Part shown: piece by piece, positions 55,710 to 63,752 of the stretch
Layout: each line of letters opens with the position of its first letter
How positions within the stretch are numbered: the stretch's first letter is position 1
Assembly: GCA_900545495.1 (NCBI GenBank)
Contig: UQZJ01000004.1
Location: 1-64,000, forward strand
Length of the DNA stretch: 64,000 nt
Direction of reading: 5' to 3'
Source: an uncultured Eubacteriales bacterium
GTDB taxonomy: Bacteria; Bacillota; Clostridia; Oscillospirales; Oscillospiraceae
Made by a program: the position numbers and the translations under genes
The notes under the pieces: model-generated
The model's input: the letters and a program-made list of their open reading frames with translations, nothing else
The model's database searches: none
Told to the model about the DNA's origin: nothing

Positions 55710-56525
55710 ATGGAGGAGCTCACAAAGATCTTACAGACCTCACTGGGCGGGTACAGCCTGAGCCGCATTCTGTCGGCGCTGCTGACGCTGCTGGTCTGTC
55801 TGGTGGCGGCGCGGCTGCTGCTGAAGCTGGCGAAAAAGCTGCTGAACCGCAGCAAGAAGTTGACGGCACGGCTGCGGCAGATCATTCTGACGACGCTCAA
55901 GGTGGTTTTCTACACGCTGGCCGGTATCATCACGGCGGAGGCGCTGGGCCTGAACACCTCGTCCCTGACAGCGCTGGTGTCGGTGCTGACATTGGGCGTT
56001 ACGCTGGCGGCGGAGGACATTCTGGGCAACGTGGCAGGCGGGCTGGTGATCCTGTCGTCTCACCCCTTCAATATCGGCGACGAGATCGAGGTGGCCGGTA
56101 CGTCGGGCGTGGTGCGGGAGATCACGCTGAACCACACGAAGCTGGAGACGTTCAACGGCCAGGTCATCATGCAGCCCAACAAAGAGCTGTCCTCCTCCCG
56201 CATCGTCAACTATACCGCCATGGGGCGCCGCCGTGTGGTGCGCACGGTGACGGCGTCCTACGACGCGCCCACCGAGGTGGTGAAGGCCGCCTGTCTGGAG
56301 GCGGTGGCCGCCACGCCGAATGTGCTGACGGAGCCGGCGCCCAGCGTCTACCTCACAGACTACGGCAGCAGCGCCATCGAGTACAGTGTGCGGTGCTGGG
56401 CGGAGACCAAGGACTACTGGGATGTCTACTATGCCCTGAACGAGAATCTGCGTACCGCCTTTGCCGCCCACGGTGTGGAAATGACCTACGACCACCTGAA
56501 CGTCCATGTGCTGGAACGGAAATAA
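55710..56525 (+). CDS. mscS: Small-conductance mechanosensitive channel (MscS family)
   Basis: The 271-residue product is a turgor-release channel. It has three N-terminal membrane segments. The pore-lining helix carries the Ala/Gly-rich stretch TLGVTLAAEDILGNVAGGLVIL near residue 93, followed by the beta domain (PFNIGDEIEVAGTSGVVREI near residue 116) and the C-terminal alpha/beta vestibule. The size is normal for MscS. The ATG at 55710 follows AAAGGAG. Confidence 0.93.
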   Translation: MEELTKILQTSLGGYSLSRILSALLTLLVCLVAARLLLKLAKKLLNRSKKLTARLRQIILTTLKVVFYTLAGIITAEALGLNTSSLTALVSVLTLGVTLAAEDILGNVAGGLVILSSHPFNIGDEIEVAGTSGVVREITLNHTKLETFNGQVIMQPNKELSSSRIVNYTAMGRRRVVRTVTASYDAPTEVVKAACLEAVAATPNVLTEPAPSVYLTDYGSSAIEYSVRCWAETKDYWDVYYALNENLRTAFAAHGVEMTYDHLNVHVLERK

Positions 56526-56549
56526 AACGCGAAGGAACGGAGGATGGAT

Positions 56550-56759
56550 ATGAGAGGATTACTGGAGGTATCATGGCTCTGGCAGATGCTGGGCATTTCG
56601 CTGCTGGTCGCCGGCATCGGCATTGCCTGCGCCGCGCTGATACAAAAGCGGAGGGGGAAAAGGCTGCGTGCAGGAATCGCGGTGCTCATTGCAGTCATCG
56701 CCTTTGTGGTCTGCAATCTGCTGATGGTGCTGCTTTCCCAGCGCCCCGCCCTTCTGTGA
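56550..56759 (+). CDS. Small two-segment membrane protein, unknown
   Basis: The 69-residue product is not recognised. It has two hydrophobic segments (about 10-28 and 42-60) separated by a basic loop (QKRRGKRLR), giving a hairpin with the loop inside. The second ATG (56550) is 6 bp after GGAGG; the first (56544) directly abuts it and is less likely. It lies 24 bp after mscS and is probably co-transcribed with it. Codon use resembles its neighbours. Confidence 0.6.
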   Translation: MRGLLEVSWLWQMLGISLLVAGIGIACAALIQKRRGKRLRAGIAVLIAVIAFVVCNLLMVLLSQRPALL

Positions 56760-56793
56760 CCGGCGAGCGCGGCGTGAGAAGATAGGCAATACG

Positions 56794-56842
56794 AAAAACA
56801 GGAGCCGTCATTCGGGAACGAATGGCGGCTCCTGTTTCTTGT
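56794..56842. terminator. Bidirectional terminator, small membrane protein and nrdD
   Basis: A long inverted repeat of about 17 bp (ACAGGAGCCGTCATTCG with CGAATGGCGGCTCCTGT, one mismatch), loop GGAA, has T-rich tracts on both sides between convergent genes. Confidence 0.92.
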
Positions 56843-56845
56843 GGG

Positions 56846-59212
56846 TTACTGTGCGGTGTTCTTCAGGAAATCCCGGATACGGGCCACGCCCGCGTACAGC
56901 ACCGGCGGGTCGCTATGCACCACCAGTGTGGGCGCCTGTGTCAGCCCCAGCGCCGCGGCCTCCTCCTGATGCTGCGCCACGTCCCGCTCCTCATAGGCGA
57001 CGCCCGCCCGTTGCAGCAGGGGCTTTACGACACGGCAGTTGGGGCAGGTGGCGGTGACGAACAGGGTGCAGGGGGCGTCGGCGGTGCAGACAGACGCCGG
57101 TTGTGCCGGGGTCTCCACCGGGCAGGTGGCTGCCGCGCTCTGCGCGCCGCCTACCTGATACGTCCGGCGATCCTTGTACTCCTGACTCTTACCGTCGTTC
57201 CAGTTCTGCACCGGGCGGTAGTAGCCGGTGATACGGCTGTACACCTCCGCCTTTTTGCCGCACACCGGGCAGGTGAAATGCTCGCCCGCCAGATAGCCGT
57301 GGTCGGCGCAGACGGAGTAGGTGGGGGAGATGGTGTAGTAGGGCAGCTCGTAGTTCTCCGCGATCTTGCGCACCAGCGCGGCGGCGGACTGCCAGCTGGG
57401 CAGCTTTTCGCCCAGGAAGGCGTGGAACACCGTGCCGCTGGTATACAGCGTCTGGAGCTTGTCCTGCACGTCCAGCGCCGCGAAAATGTCCTCCGTATAG
57501 CCCACCGGCAGGTGGCTGGAGTTGGTGTAGTAGGGCGTTGCGCCCTCGTGGGCGGTGACGATGTCGGGATAGCGCTGCTTGTCGTGCTTGGCCAGACGGT
57601 AGGAGGTGGACTCAGCGGGGGTGGCCTCCAGATTGTAGAGGTCGCCGTACTGCTCCTGATAGTCGCTGAGCCGCTCACGCATATGGTTGAGGACGCGGAC
57701 GGCGAAATCCTGTGTCTCCTCGTGGGTCAGATCCTTGCGCAGCCACGCGGCGTTCAGACCGGCCTCGTTCATGCCCACCAGACCGATGGTGGAGAAGTGG
57801 TTGTCGAAGCTGCCCAGATACCGCTTGGTGTAGGGGTACAGCCCCTCGTCCATCAGGCGGCCGATGGTGGTGCGCTTGATCTTCAGGCTCCGCGCCGCCA
57901 CATCCATCATGTGGTCAAGGCGGGAGAAGAACTCCGCCTCATTCCGGGAGAGGTAGGCGATACGGGGCAGGTTGATGGTCACCACGCCCACCGAGCCGGT
58001 GGACTCGCCGCTGCCGAAGAAGCCGCCGCTCTTTTTCCGCAGCTCCCGCAGGTCCAGCCGCAGACGGCAGCACATGGAGCGGACATCGCTGGGCTCCATA
58101 TCGGAGTTGATGTAGTTGGAGAAGTAGGGCGTGCCGAATTTGGCGGTCATCTCAAAGAGCAGGCGGTTGTTCTCCGTCTCACCCCAGTCGAAGTCCTTGG
58201 TGATGGAGTAGGTGGGGATGGGGTACTGGAAGCCGCGGCCGTTGGCGTCGCCCTCGATCATGACCTCGATGAACGCCCGGTTGACCATGTCCATCTCCGC
58301 CTGACAGTCGCCGTAGGTAAAGTCCATGGCCTTGCCGCCCACGATGCAGGGCTGGTCAGCTAAGTCGGCGGGAACAGTCCAGTCCAGCGTGATGTTGGAG
58401 AACGGCGCCTGCGTACCCCAGCGGCTGGGGGTGTTGACACCGTAGACAAAGCTCTCGATGCAGTGCTTGACCTCCTCGAAGTCCAGCTTGTCCGTGCGGA
58501 CGAAGGGGGCGAGGTAGGTGTCGAAGCTGGAGAAGGCCTGTGCGCCCGCCCACTCGTTCTGCATGATGCCCAGGAAGTTCACCATCTGGTTGCACAGGGT
58601 AGCCAGATGCTTGGCGGGGGCGCTGGTGATCTTGCCGGGGATGCCGCCCAGACCCTCCTGAATGAGCTGCTTCAGGCTCCAGCCGGCGCAGTAGCCGGTG
58701 AGCATGGACAGATCGTGGATGTGGATATCCGCGTTGCGGTGGGCGTCGCCGATCTCTTCGTCGTAGATCTCGCTGAGCCAGTAGTTGGCGGTGATGGCGC
58801 CGGAATTGGACAAGATCAGGCCGCCCACAGAGTAGGTGACGGTGGAGTTCTCCTTCACGCGCCAGTCGGACACCTTCAGGTAGCCGTCCACCAGACCCTT
58901 GTAGTCCAGAATGGTGGAGCTCATGTTCCGCAGCTTCTCCCGGTTCTTGCGGTAGAGGATATAGGCCTTGGCCACCTCCGCGTAGCCTGCCCGCTGCAAA
59001 ACGGCCTCCACGCTGTCCTGAATGGTCTCCACGCCGATCCGGTCATCCTTGATCTTCCCGGCATAGTCCGCCGTGACCTGCAAGGACAGCAGATCGATCA
59101 CATCCGAATTGTAGGGGATGCCGGTGGCGTCAAAGGCCTTCATGATGGCGCTGGAGATGCGGCTGATGTTGAATTCGGCGGCGTGGCCGTCTCTTTTTAT
59201 CACTTGATACAT
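56846..59212 (-). CDS. nrdD: Class III ribonucleotide reductase with C-terminal redoxin domain
   Basis: The 788-residue product makes deoxynucleotides by a glycyl-radical mechanism and works only without oxygen. An ATP-cone regulatory domain fills residues 1-95, and the barrel follows. The glycyl radical site is G663 in RITGYYRP, preceded by a CPVCG zinc-type motif. After a linker comes an extra domain of about 75 residues (714-788) with CPNC (723-726) and a TQAPTLVV cis-proline region, which is the glutaredoxin/thioredoxin fold. Some NrdD subtypes take electrons from a redoxin instead of formate, so this fused domain is probably the reductant. nrdG lies upstream in the same operon. Confidence 0.93.
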   Translation of the reverse strand: MYQVIKRDGHAAEFNISRISSAIMKAFDATGIPYNSDVIDLLSLQVTADYAGKIKDDRIGVETIQDSVEAVLQRAGYAEVAKAYILYRKNREKLRNMSSTILDYKGLVDGYLKVSDWRVKENSTVTYSVGGLILSNSGAITANYWLSEIYDEEIGDAHRNADIHIHDLSMLTGYCAGWSLKQLIQEGLGGIPGKITSAPAKHLATLCNQMVNFLGIMQNEWAGAQAFSSFDTYLAPFVRTDKLDFEEVKHCIESFVYGVNTPSRWGTQAPFSNITLDWTVPADLADQPCIVGGKAMDFTYGDCQAEMDMVNRAFIEVMIEGDANGRGFQYPIPTYSITKDFDWGETENNRLLFEMTAKFGTPYFSNYINSDMEPSDVRSMCCRLRLDLRELRKKSGGFFGSGESTGSVGVVTINLPRIAYLSRNEAEFFSRLDHMMDVAARSLKIKRTTIGRLMDEGLYPYTKRYLGSFDNHFSTIGLVGMNEAGLNAAWLRKDLTHEETQDFAVRVLNHMRERLSDYQEQYGDLYNLEATPAESTSYRLAKHDKQRYPDIVTAHEGATPYYTNSSHLPVGYTEDIFAALDVQDKLQTLYTSGTVFHAFLGEKLPSWQSAAALVRKIAENYELPYYTISPTYSVCADHGYLAGEHFTCPVCGKKAEVYSRITGYYRPVQNWNDGKSQEYKDRRTYQVGGAQSAAATCPVETPAQPASVCTADAPCTLFVTATCPNCRVVKPLLQRAGVAYEERDVAQHQEEAAALGLTQAPTLVVHSDPPVLYAGVARIRDFLKNTAQ

Positions 59213-59233
59213 GGTCGTGTCTCCTTTATAGCA

Positions 59234-59923
59234 TTATTCTCCGCGTATCTGCGTGGAGGGGATGTATGGCAAAACGCTGCATCGCAGCGCGGAAACAGCC
59301 TCATGGGACAGAGAGGTGACGCCGCTGCCCAGCAGCGCGCCGGGGTCGACGAAGGGCTGGAGGAAGTACCGCTTGGCGCCTTGCAGCCATTGGCCGATCT
59401 CGACCATGCCCTCCGGTGTGTGCAGCGGCGCACAGACGGTGGTGCGGAACTCGTAGTCCACGTGGCCGCCCAGCAGCAGCGCCGCGCTTTCCCGCACCTG
59501 CGCCAGACGGTCGATGCCGCCGCAGGTCTGCGCGTACAGCGCGGGGGCGTTTTTGATGTCCATGGCCACATAGTCCAGCAGTCCCTCCCGCAAAAGCGCC
59601 GACAGCATGGCGGGATTCGTGCCGTTGGTGTCCAGCTTGGTGAGAAAGCCCCGCTCCCGGATACACCGGAGCAGCTGGGGCAACTCCTTGTGGAGCGTCG
59701 GCTCGCCGCCGGAGATACACACGCCGTCCAGCTTGCCGCGCCGCGTGTCCAGAAAGGCCAGCAGCGCCTGCTGCGAGAGAGCCTCCGGCTCGTCCGACGG
59801 CAGCACGAGGGAGGGGTTATGGCAGTAGGGACAGCGCAGGTTGCATCCAGAGAGGAACACCGTGCAGGCGACCCGACCGGGGAAGTCCAGCAGCGAAAGC
59901 TGCCGCAGCCCGCCTATTTTCAT
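59234..59923 (-). CDS. nrdG: Anaerobic ribonucleotide reductase activating protein (radical SAM)
   Basis: The 229-residue radical SAM enzyme uses an Fe-S cluster and S-adenosylmethionine to place the glycyl radical on NrdD. The cluster motif is CNLRCPYCHNPSLV near residue 28 (CxxxCxxC), preceded by FPGRVACTVFLSG. A GGEP motif follows (ISGGEPTLHKEL near residue 70). It is longer than E. coli NrdG (154 residues), matching the extended clostridial type. It is upstream of nrdD by 21 bp, and its start follows AAAGGAGCGG. Confidence 0.92.
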   Translation of the reverse strand: MKIGGLRQLSLLDFPGRVACTVFLSGCNLRCPYCHNPSLVLPSDEPEALSQQALLAFLDTRRGKLDGVCISGGEPTLHKELPQLLRCIRERGFLTKLDTNGTNPAMLSALLREGLLDYVAMDIKNAPALYAQTCGGIDRLAQVRESAALLLGGHVDYEFRTTVCAPLHTPEGMVEIGQWLQGAKRYFLQPFVDPGALLGSGVTSLSHEAVSALRCSVLPYIPSTQIRGE

Positions 59924-59960
59924 GGAGATCCGCTCCTTTCAGACGCCGTAAACTACTCCC

Positions 59961-59989
59961 AGTATACAATGCGGTATGGCCGGTGTCAA
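59961..59989 (-). promoter_or_regulatory. Promoter of nrdG-nrdD
   Basis: On the minus strand, TTGACA (59984-59989), 17 bp and TATACT (59961-59966) lie about 40 bp before nrdG. An NrdR-like box sits immediately upstream. Confidence 0.85.
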
Positions 59990-59996
59990 GACAAGG

Positions 59997-60010
59997 CACA
60001 AGATATTGTG
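59997..60010 (-). promoter_or_regulatory. Probable NrdR box
   Basis: The palindrome CACAATATCTTGTG resembles the NrdR consensus (ACACAATATATTGTGT). It is placed 8 bp upstream of the nrdG -35. NrdR represses ribonucleotide reductase genes when dATP is abundant. A weak second copy (minus strand CCCACGAAATACGGG, 60030-60044) lies about three helix turns away, as NrdR boxes usually come in pairs. Confidence 0.65.
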
Positions 60011-60070
60011 GCATTCTCCAAAAAAGACCCCCGTATTTCGTGGGAACGACGAGGACTCGCCGCAAGACAG

Positions 60071-60121
60071 CAAAAGCAGGGCGAACGGTTTACCCGCCTG
60101 CCCTGCTGAAAGCCTCACAAC
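60071..60121 (-). ncRNA. Candidate very short transcript or attenuator upstream of nrdG
   Basis: A good minus-strand promoter (60128-60156) leads within 20 nt into a hairpin (AGCAGGGC, 60107-60100, with GCCCTGCT, 60082-60075, loop of 17 nt) followed by TTTTGC. Transcripts would be about 50 nt unless they read through toward nrdG. The U tract is short, so this may equally be a leader with partial termination. Confidence 0.3.
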
Positions 60122-60127
60122 AATATC

Positions 60128-60156
60128 AGTATACCGCAGAACCGACTGTGAGTCAA
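60128..60156 (-). promoter_or_regulatory. Orphan minus-strand promoter
   Basis: TTGACT (60151-60156), a 17-bp spacer and TATACT (60128-60133) match the promoters of real genes in this window. It faces nrdG from 200 bp upstream. Confidence 0.6.
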
Positions 60157-60230
60157 TGCAAAAGTGCGTAAATCATGATTTTTTGAAGCATTATACAAAC
60201 AAAAACGGTGAATTTCGTGGGTTTTGTGGA

Positions 60231-60258
60231 TTGTAAATCGGGTAAAATCTGCTATACT
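60231..60258 (+). promoter_or_regulatory. Promoter of the structured RNA
   Basis: TTGTAA (60231-60236), 16 bp and TATACT (60253-60258) place a start near 60265. Confidence 0.65.
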
Positions 60259-60264
60259 GAAAGT

Positions 60265-60555
60265 ACCCCAAGAGAAACAGAAAGAGGTGGCTCCAATGAC
60301 CTGAAGCGTTCCCCTTTACCAACGAAGTAAAGGGAAGATGGCATCCCCAGAATGTTCGGCACTCTCTAATGGCGGTCCATTCAGACCGGTGGTCCACCGC
60401 AACAGCGGTGTTTCAAGATAGAGCGAGAGTGAAACCAGAGACGGCGGCAGATGCCATGAGTCTGCAGAAACGAGAGGTAGCCAAAGATGACCGAGCCCAA
60501 GAGGGATCAATAACCCTTGATCGCAAGACACGGAAGCGATCAAGGGTTATTGCAT
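60265..60555 (+). ncRNA. Large structured non-coding RNA, family not identified
   Basis: About 290 nt without a credible protein frame but with many helices. ATGGCATC (60338-60345) can pair with GATGCCAT (60450-60457). CACTCTC (60360-60366) can pair with GAGAGTG (60425-60431). Nested inside are CGGTC/GACCG (60373-60388) and CACCGC/GCGGTG (60395-60410). There is a TTCCCCTTTAC/GTAAAGGGAA hairpin (60309-60336) and a perfect 16-bp terminal hairpin (60509-60551). Purine-rich joining segments look conserved. It is not tmRNA, RNase P or SRP RNA by motif. The raiA RNA class is one guess to test. Confidence 0.65.
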
Positions 60556-60602
60556 TGTATGGGAAGGCCGACGGCTGCCGCCGCGTATAACGAAATAAGG
60601 AG

Positions 60603-60643
60603 AACGCCGCTGCCCGCACAGAAAAGGGTGGGGGCGTTTTTTT
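60603..60643 (+). terminator. Terminator downstream of the structured RNA
   Basis: AACGCC...CCC pairs with GGG...GGCGTT around a purine loop and is followed by TTTTT. The 16-bp hairpin at 60509-60551 has no U tract, so this may be the true 3' end of the RNA transcript. Confidence 0.6.
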
Positions 60644-60677
60644 CACAGTTTGTTTACAGACAATTCTTCAAATGCGC

Positions 60678-60705
60678 TTGTTATTCCCTCTGCGTCTGCT
60701 ATAAT
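60678..60705 (+). promoter_or_regulatory. Promoter of the epimerase gene
   Basis: TTGTTA (60678-60683), 16 bp and TATAAT (60700-60705) with an extended -10 TGC lie about 110 bp before the start codon. The leader (60712-60820) holds no feature I can name. Confidence 0.75.
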
Positions 60706-60820
60706 ATCCCTAAAAGATGGTGGACGTTTATGCGCCTGGCGAGGACGGCGGAAGACGCAGTCTCGGGCGGCGCGGAGGGTTGTCACCGTCTGCGCAAAGG
60801 AGCTTCGGGAGGTGAAGCGT

Positions 60821-61822
60821 ATGTTTGATATGTATTTGGTGACCGGTGCTACCGGCTTCCTCGGCCGGACGATCGTGGAGGAGCTGGTGCGGCGGGGAAG
60901 CAGGGTGCGGGCGCTGGTGCTGCATGGCGACCCCTGCACCAAGCTGCTGCCGCCGGAGGCGGACACGGTGGAGGGAGATGTGAGCGAAAGGGACTCTCTG
61001 GCCGCGTTCTTTGATGGAGCCGGTGAAAGCACCTGCGTGCTGCACTGTGCGGGGATCATCTCCGTGGCGTCCCGTCCGGGACAGCGGATCTATCAGGTCA
61101 ACGTGGAGGGGACACGGAACATCGTGGCGCTGTGCCGGGAGCACGGCGTGGGGCGGCTGGTCCATGTAAGCTCTGTCCATGCCATCCCGGAGCAGCCCAA
61201 GGGGACGGTCATCACGGAGCAATGCACGTTCTCCCCGGAGCTGGTGCGGGGTGACTACGCAAAAACCAAGGCGACCGCTACCGCCCACGTCCTGCAAGCG
61301 GCGCAGGAGGGACTGAACGCCAGCGTGGTCTTTCCCTCCGGCCTCATCGGGCCGGGTGACGTGCTGGGCGGCAGCTTCACCTCCATGGTGCGGGCGTTTA
61401 TGACGGGGAAGCTCCCACTCGCCGTCAACGGCGGCTACGACTTTGTGGATGTGCGGGATGTGGCGCAGGGCGTGCTGGACTGCGCGGCCCGCGGCGCCGC
61501 CGGGAAGGGCTATATCCTGTCCGGCGAATACATGACCATCCCCCGTATCCTGCAATGCGTGGGGCAGGCCGCGGGCATCTCCGGAAAGCCGCTGTGCCTG
61601 CCGCTGTGGATGGCACGGCTGGCGGCGCCCTGCTATGAGCGGTATTGCCTGAAGCGGCGTCTTCCGCTGTTCTTCACCCCCTACTCGGTGGAGGTGCTGG
61701 CGTCCAACGGCTGCTTCAGCCGCGCCGCGGCGGCGGAGGACTTCGACTACGCGCCGCGTCCGCTGGAGGAGAGCCTGCGGGATATGGCGGCGTGGATCCG
61801 ACAGACCAACGCGACAGCATAG
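60821..61822 (+). CDS. NAD-dependent epimerase/dehydratase-family protein
   Basis: The 333-residue extended short-chain dehydrogenase has the NAD-binding GATGFLGRTIVEEL at residues 9-22. Its active site differs slightly from the usual YxxxK: DYAKTKATATAH near residue 146 supplies Tyr and Lys with the Ser of HVSSVH upstream. Conserved PSGLIGPGD follows near residue 171. Related proteins act on nucleotide sugars, dihydroflavonol-like ketones or sterols, so the substrate cannot be named. The ATG at 60821 has GGGAGG 8 bp upstream; a longer frame to 60650 is rejected because it runs through the promoter. Confidence 0.88.
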   Translation: MFDMYLVTGATGFLGRTIVEELVRRGSRVRALVLHGDPCTKLLPPEADTVEGDVSERDSLAAFFDGAGESTCVLHCAGIISVASRPGQRIYQVNVEGTRNIVALCREHGVGRLVHVSSVHAIPEQPKGTVITEQCTFSPELVRGDYAKTKATATAHVLQAAQEGLNASVVFPSGLIGPGDVLGGSFTSMVRAFMTGKLPLAVNGGYDFVDVRDVAQGVLDCAARGAAGKGYILSGEYMTIPRILQCVGQAAGISGKPLCLPLWMARLAAPCYERYCLKRRLPLFFTPYSVEVLASNGCFSRAAAAEDFDYAPRPLEESLRDMAAWIRQTNATA

Positions 61823-61834
61823 GAAAAACGAAAG

Positions 61835-61869
61835 AAGCGCCGGGGAACTTCAAGTTCCCCGGCGCTTTT
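61835..61869. terminator. Terminator between the epimerase and histidine kinase genes
   Basis: The perfect 16-bp stem AAGCGCCGGGGAACTT / AAGTTCCCCGGCGCTT with almost no loop is followed by TT. It lies between convergent genes. Confidence 0.88.
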
Positions 61870-61909
61870 GCGTCGGTGGATATGCCGCATTGCGGACGGG
61901 TGGGGTGGT

Positions 61910-63037
61910 TCACTGCACCGGAAGCTGCACCGCAATGGTCGTCCCCGCCTCCGAGCTGTCCTCCACGCAGACGCTGCCGCCGTGGAGCTCGGCGATGGCC
62001 CATACCAGCGACAGCCCCAGCCCCACGCCGCCGTACTCTCTGCTGCGGGATTTGTCCACCCGGAAGAAGGGCTGGAAGATGCTTTCCCGGTACGACTCCG
62101 GTATGCCGCAGCCGGTGTCCGAGACGCGGATGACCAGCCGCGCCGCCTCCTTCTGTACGGCGAGGCGCACCGTGCCGCCGGGGCGGTTGTACTTGATGGC
62201 GTTCTCGGTCAGGTTGAACAGCAGCCGGTAGAGCAGCCCGTCGCTGCCGGTCATGGCACCGTCGCCGTCACAGGTCAGCGTAATGCCGTTTTTCTCCGCC
62301 AGCGGCGCAAGGTCGGTGAGGATCTCCTCCATCATGGGGGCGAGCTGGATGCGGTCGCTTCGCGGCACGCTTTGCAGGGCGCTCATCTCCAGCAGCGTCT
62401 TTGTCATCTGGGTCAGGCGCTCCGTCTGTTCCCGCAGCAGGGTCAGGAACTCCGCCGTCTCCGGCGGCATAGCCGGATGCTCGTCGGCGAACAGCTCGAT
62501 GCGCGCCTGCATCAGCGCCAGCGGCGTGCGCAGCTCGTGGGCGGCGTTGCCGGTGAACTGCCGCTGGGCGGTAAAGCCCTCGTCCAGCCGATCCAGCATC
62601 TGATTAAAGGAGCGGCTGAACTGCCGGAATTCCGGCAGCACCTCCTCGGTGATTTTCATGTCGGTCAGGTTGTTGGGCTCCACCTTCTCCACCTGGGCGG
62701 CAAAGGAGTGCAGGGGTTTGAGGGCGTGGCCGCTGACGAAGTACGCCAGCACGCCGCCCAGCACCATCACCGCGGCGGTGATGTACCAGTTGGTGGTGAT
62801 GAAGGATGCCTGCGCGCCGTGGACGATGATGGTCAGCTCCTGATCGTCCTCCGCCAGCTCCGGGTCGAAGAAGGCCGGCTCACCCCCGGCGGCGTCGGAG
62901 AACAGGATAGAGGTGCCGATGGCGTCCATGTAGTGCCGCCCGGAACAGCCCAGCAGATAATTCATGGCCACGCAGGTGACGCCGATGAGCAGGGCGGTCA
63001 TCAGCGTGATACGCCACTGGAGAGACAGCTTTTTCAT
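61910..63037 (-). CDS. Sensor histidine kinase
   Basis: The 375-residue membrane kinase has segments at about 9-29 and 83-103 and a short extracytoplasmic loop of about 50 residues rich in acidic residues. A HAMP-like linker, the HisKA domain with H167 in FTGNAAHELRTPL, and an ATPase domain (NLTENAIKYN, DTGCGIP, GVGLGLSLV) follow. It resembles kinases of the VanS/SasA type for peptides or cell-wall stress. Its start overlaps the regulator's stop (ATGA), so the pair is co-translated. Confidence 0.92.
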   Translation of the reverse strand: MKKLSLQWRITLMTALLIGVTCVAMNYLLGCSGRHYMDAIGTSILFSDAAGGEPAFFDPELAEDDQELTIIVHGAQASFITTNWYITAAVMVLGGVLAYFVSGHALKPLHSFAAQVEKVEPNNLTDMKITEEVLPEFRQFSRSFNQMLDRLDEGFTAQRQFTGNAAHELRTPLALMQARIELFADEHPAMPPETAEFLTLLREQTERLTQMTKTLLEMSALQSVPRSDRIQLAPMMEEILTDLAPLAEKNGITLTCDGDGAMTGSDGLLYRLLFNLTENAIKYNRPGGTVRLAVQKEAARLVIRVSDTGCGIPESYRESIFQPFFRVDKSRSREYGGVGLGLSLVWAIAELHGGSVCVEDSSEAGTTIAVQLPVQ

Positions 63038-63711
63038 TGCGCCGCACCTCCCAGCAGATACCCCTCGCCGATGCGGTTGCAGATGGGGTCATAGCCCAGC
63101 GCGATGCGCAGCTTCTTCCGCAGCGCGGAGATATGCACGCGGATGGAGTTGCTGAAGCTGTCCACGCTGTTGTCCCAGACGTGCTCCATCAGCTCCTCCT
63201 GACTGACGGGGCGGCCCTGATGGAGCATCAGGTACTCCAGAATACCCGTCTCCTTCCGGGTGAGGGTCAGCGCCTGCCCATCGGCGCAGGCCGTCCGGGC
63301 GCGGGTGTCGAAGGTCAGGCTGCCGCAGGTGAGCAGCACGTCCTGCTGAGTGAACTGCCGCAGGGTCAGACTGCGGATGCGGGCCTCCAGCTCCGCCAGA
63401 TGGAAGGGCTTTGCCAGATAGTCGTTGGCGCCGGCGTCCAGTCCCTCCACCTTGTCCGCCACCTCACTGCGGGCGGAGAGGATCAGCACCGGCGTCTCCC
63501 TGTCCGTCTGCCGCAGCGTCCGCAGCACCGTCATGCCATCCTTTTTCGGCAGGTTCAGATCCAGCAGCACCAGATCGTACCGCTCCGTATCTAATAGCTC
63601 CAGTGCTTTTTCACCGTCGAAGCAGCAGTCCACGCTGTAGGCCGAGCGCCGCAGACTGCGGGCGATGGTATCGCACAGGGCGCGCTCATCCTCTACAATT
63701 AAAAGGTGCAT
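63034..63711 (-). CDS. OmpR-family response regulator
   Basis: The 225-residue product has a receiver domain with D8, phosphoacceptor D51 in LLDLNLPKKDG and the conserved lysine in AKPFHLAELEAR, followed by a winged-helix DNA-binding domain (about 125-222). It matches the QseB/VanR-like group. The gene is divergent from the CD1871A-like gene. Both promoters have an extended -10 and no -35, which suggests a shared, activator-dependent control region. Confidence 0.95.
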   Translation of the reverse strand: MHLLIVEDERALCDTIARSLRRSAYSVDCCFDGEKALELLDTERYDLVLLDLNLPKKDGMTVLRTLRQTDRETPVLILSARSEVADKVEGLDAGANDYLAKPFHLAELEARIRSLTLRQFTQQDVLLTCGSLTFDTRARTACADGQALTLTRKETGILEYLMLHQGRPVSQEELMEHVWDNSVDSFSNSIRVHISALRKKLRIALGYDPICNRIGEGYLLGGAAQ

Positions 63712-63752
63712 AAAAGCCCTCCTTATACTTGCATTGTGATTCTTCTGTGGCT

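Noticed and set aside
60265..60643. T-box leader, tmRNA, RNase P RNA or SRP RNA
   Set aside because: The T-box antiterminator GGGUGGNACCGCG, the tmRNA tRNA-like ends, the RNase P GAGGAAAGUCC block and the SRP GGUCCGGAAGGAAGCAGC loop are all missing.
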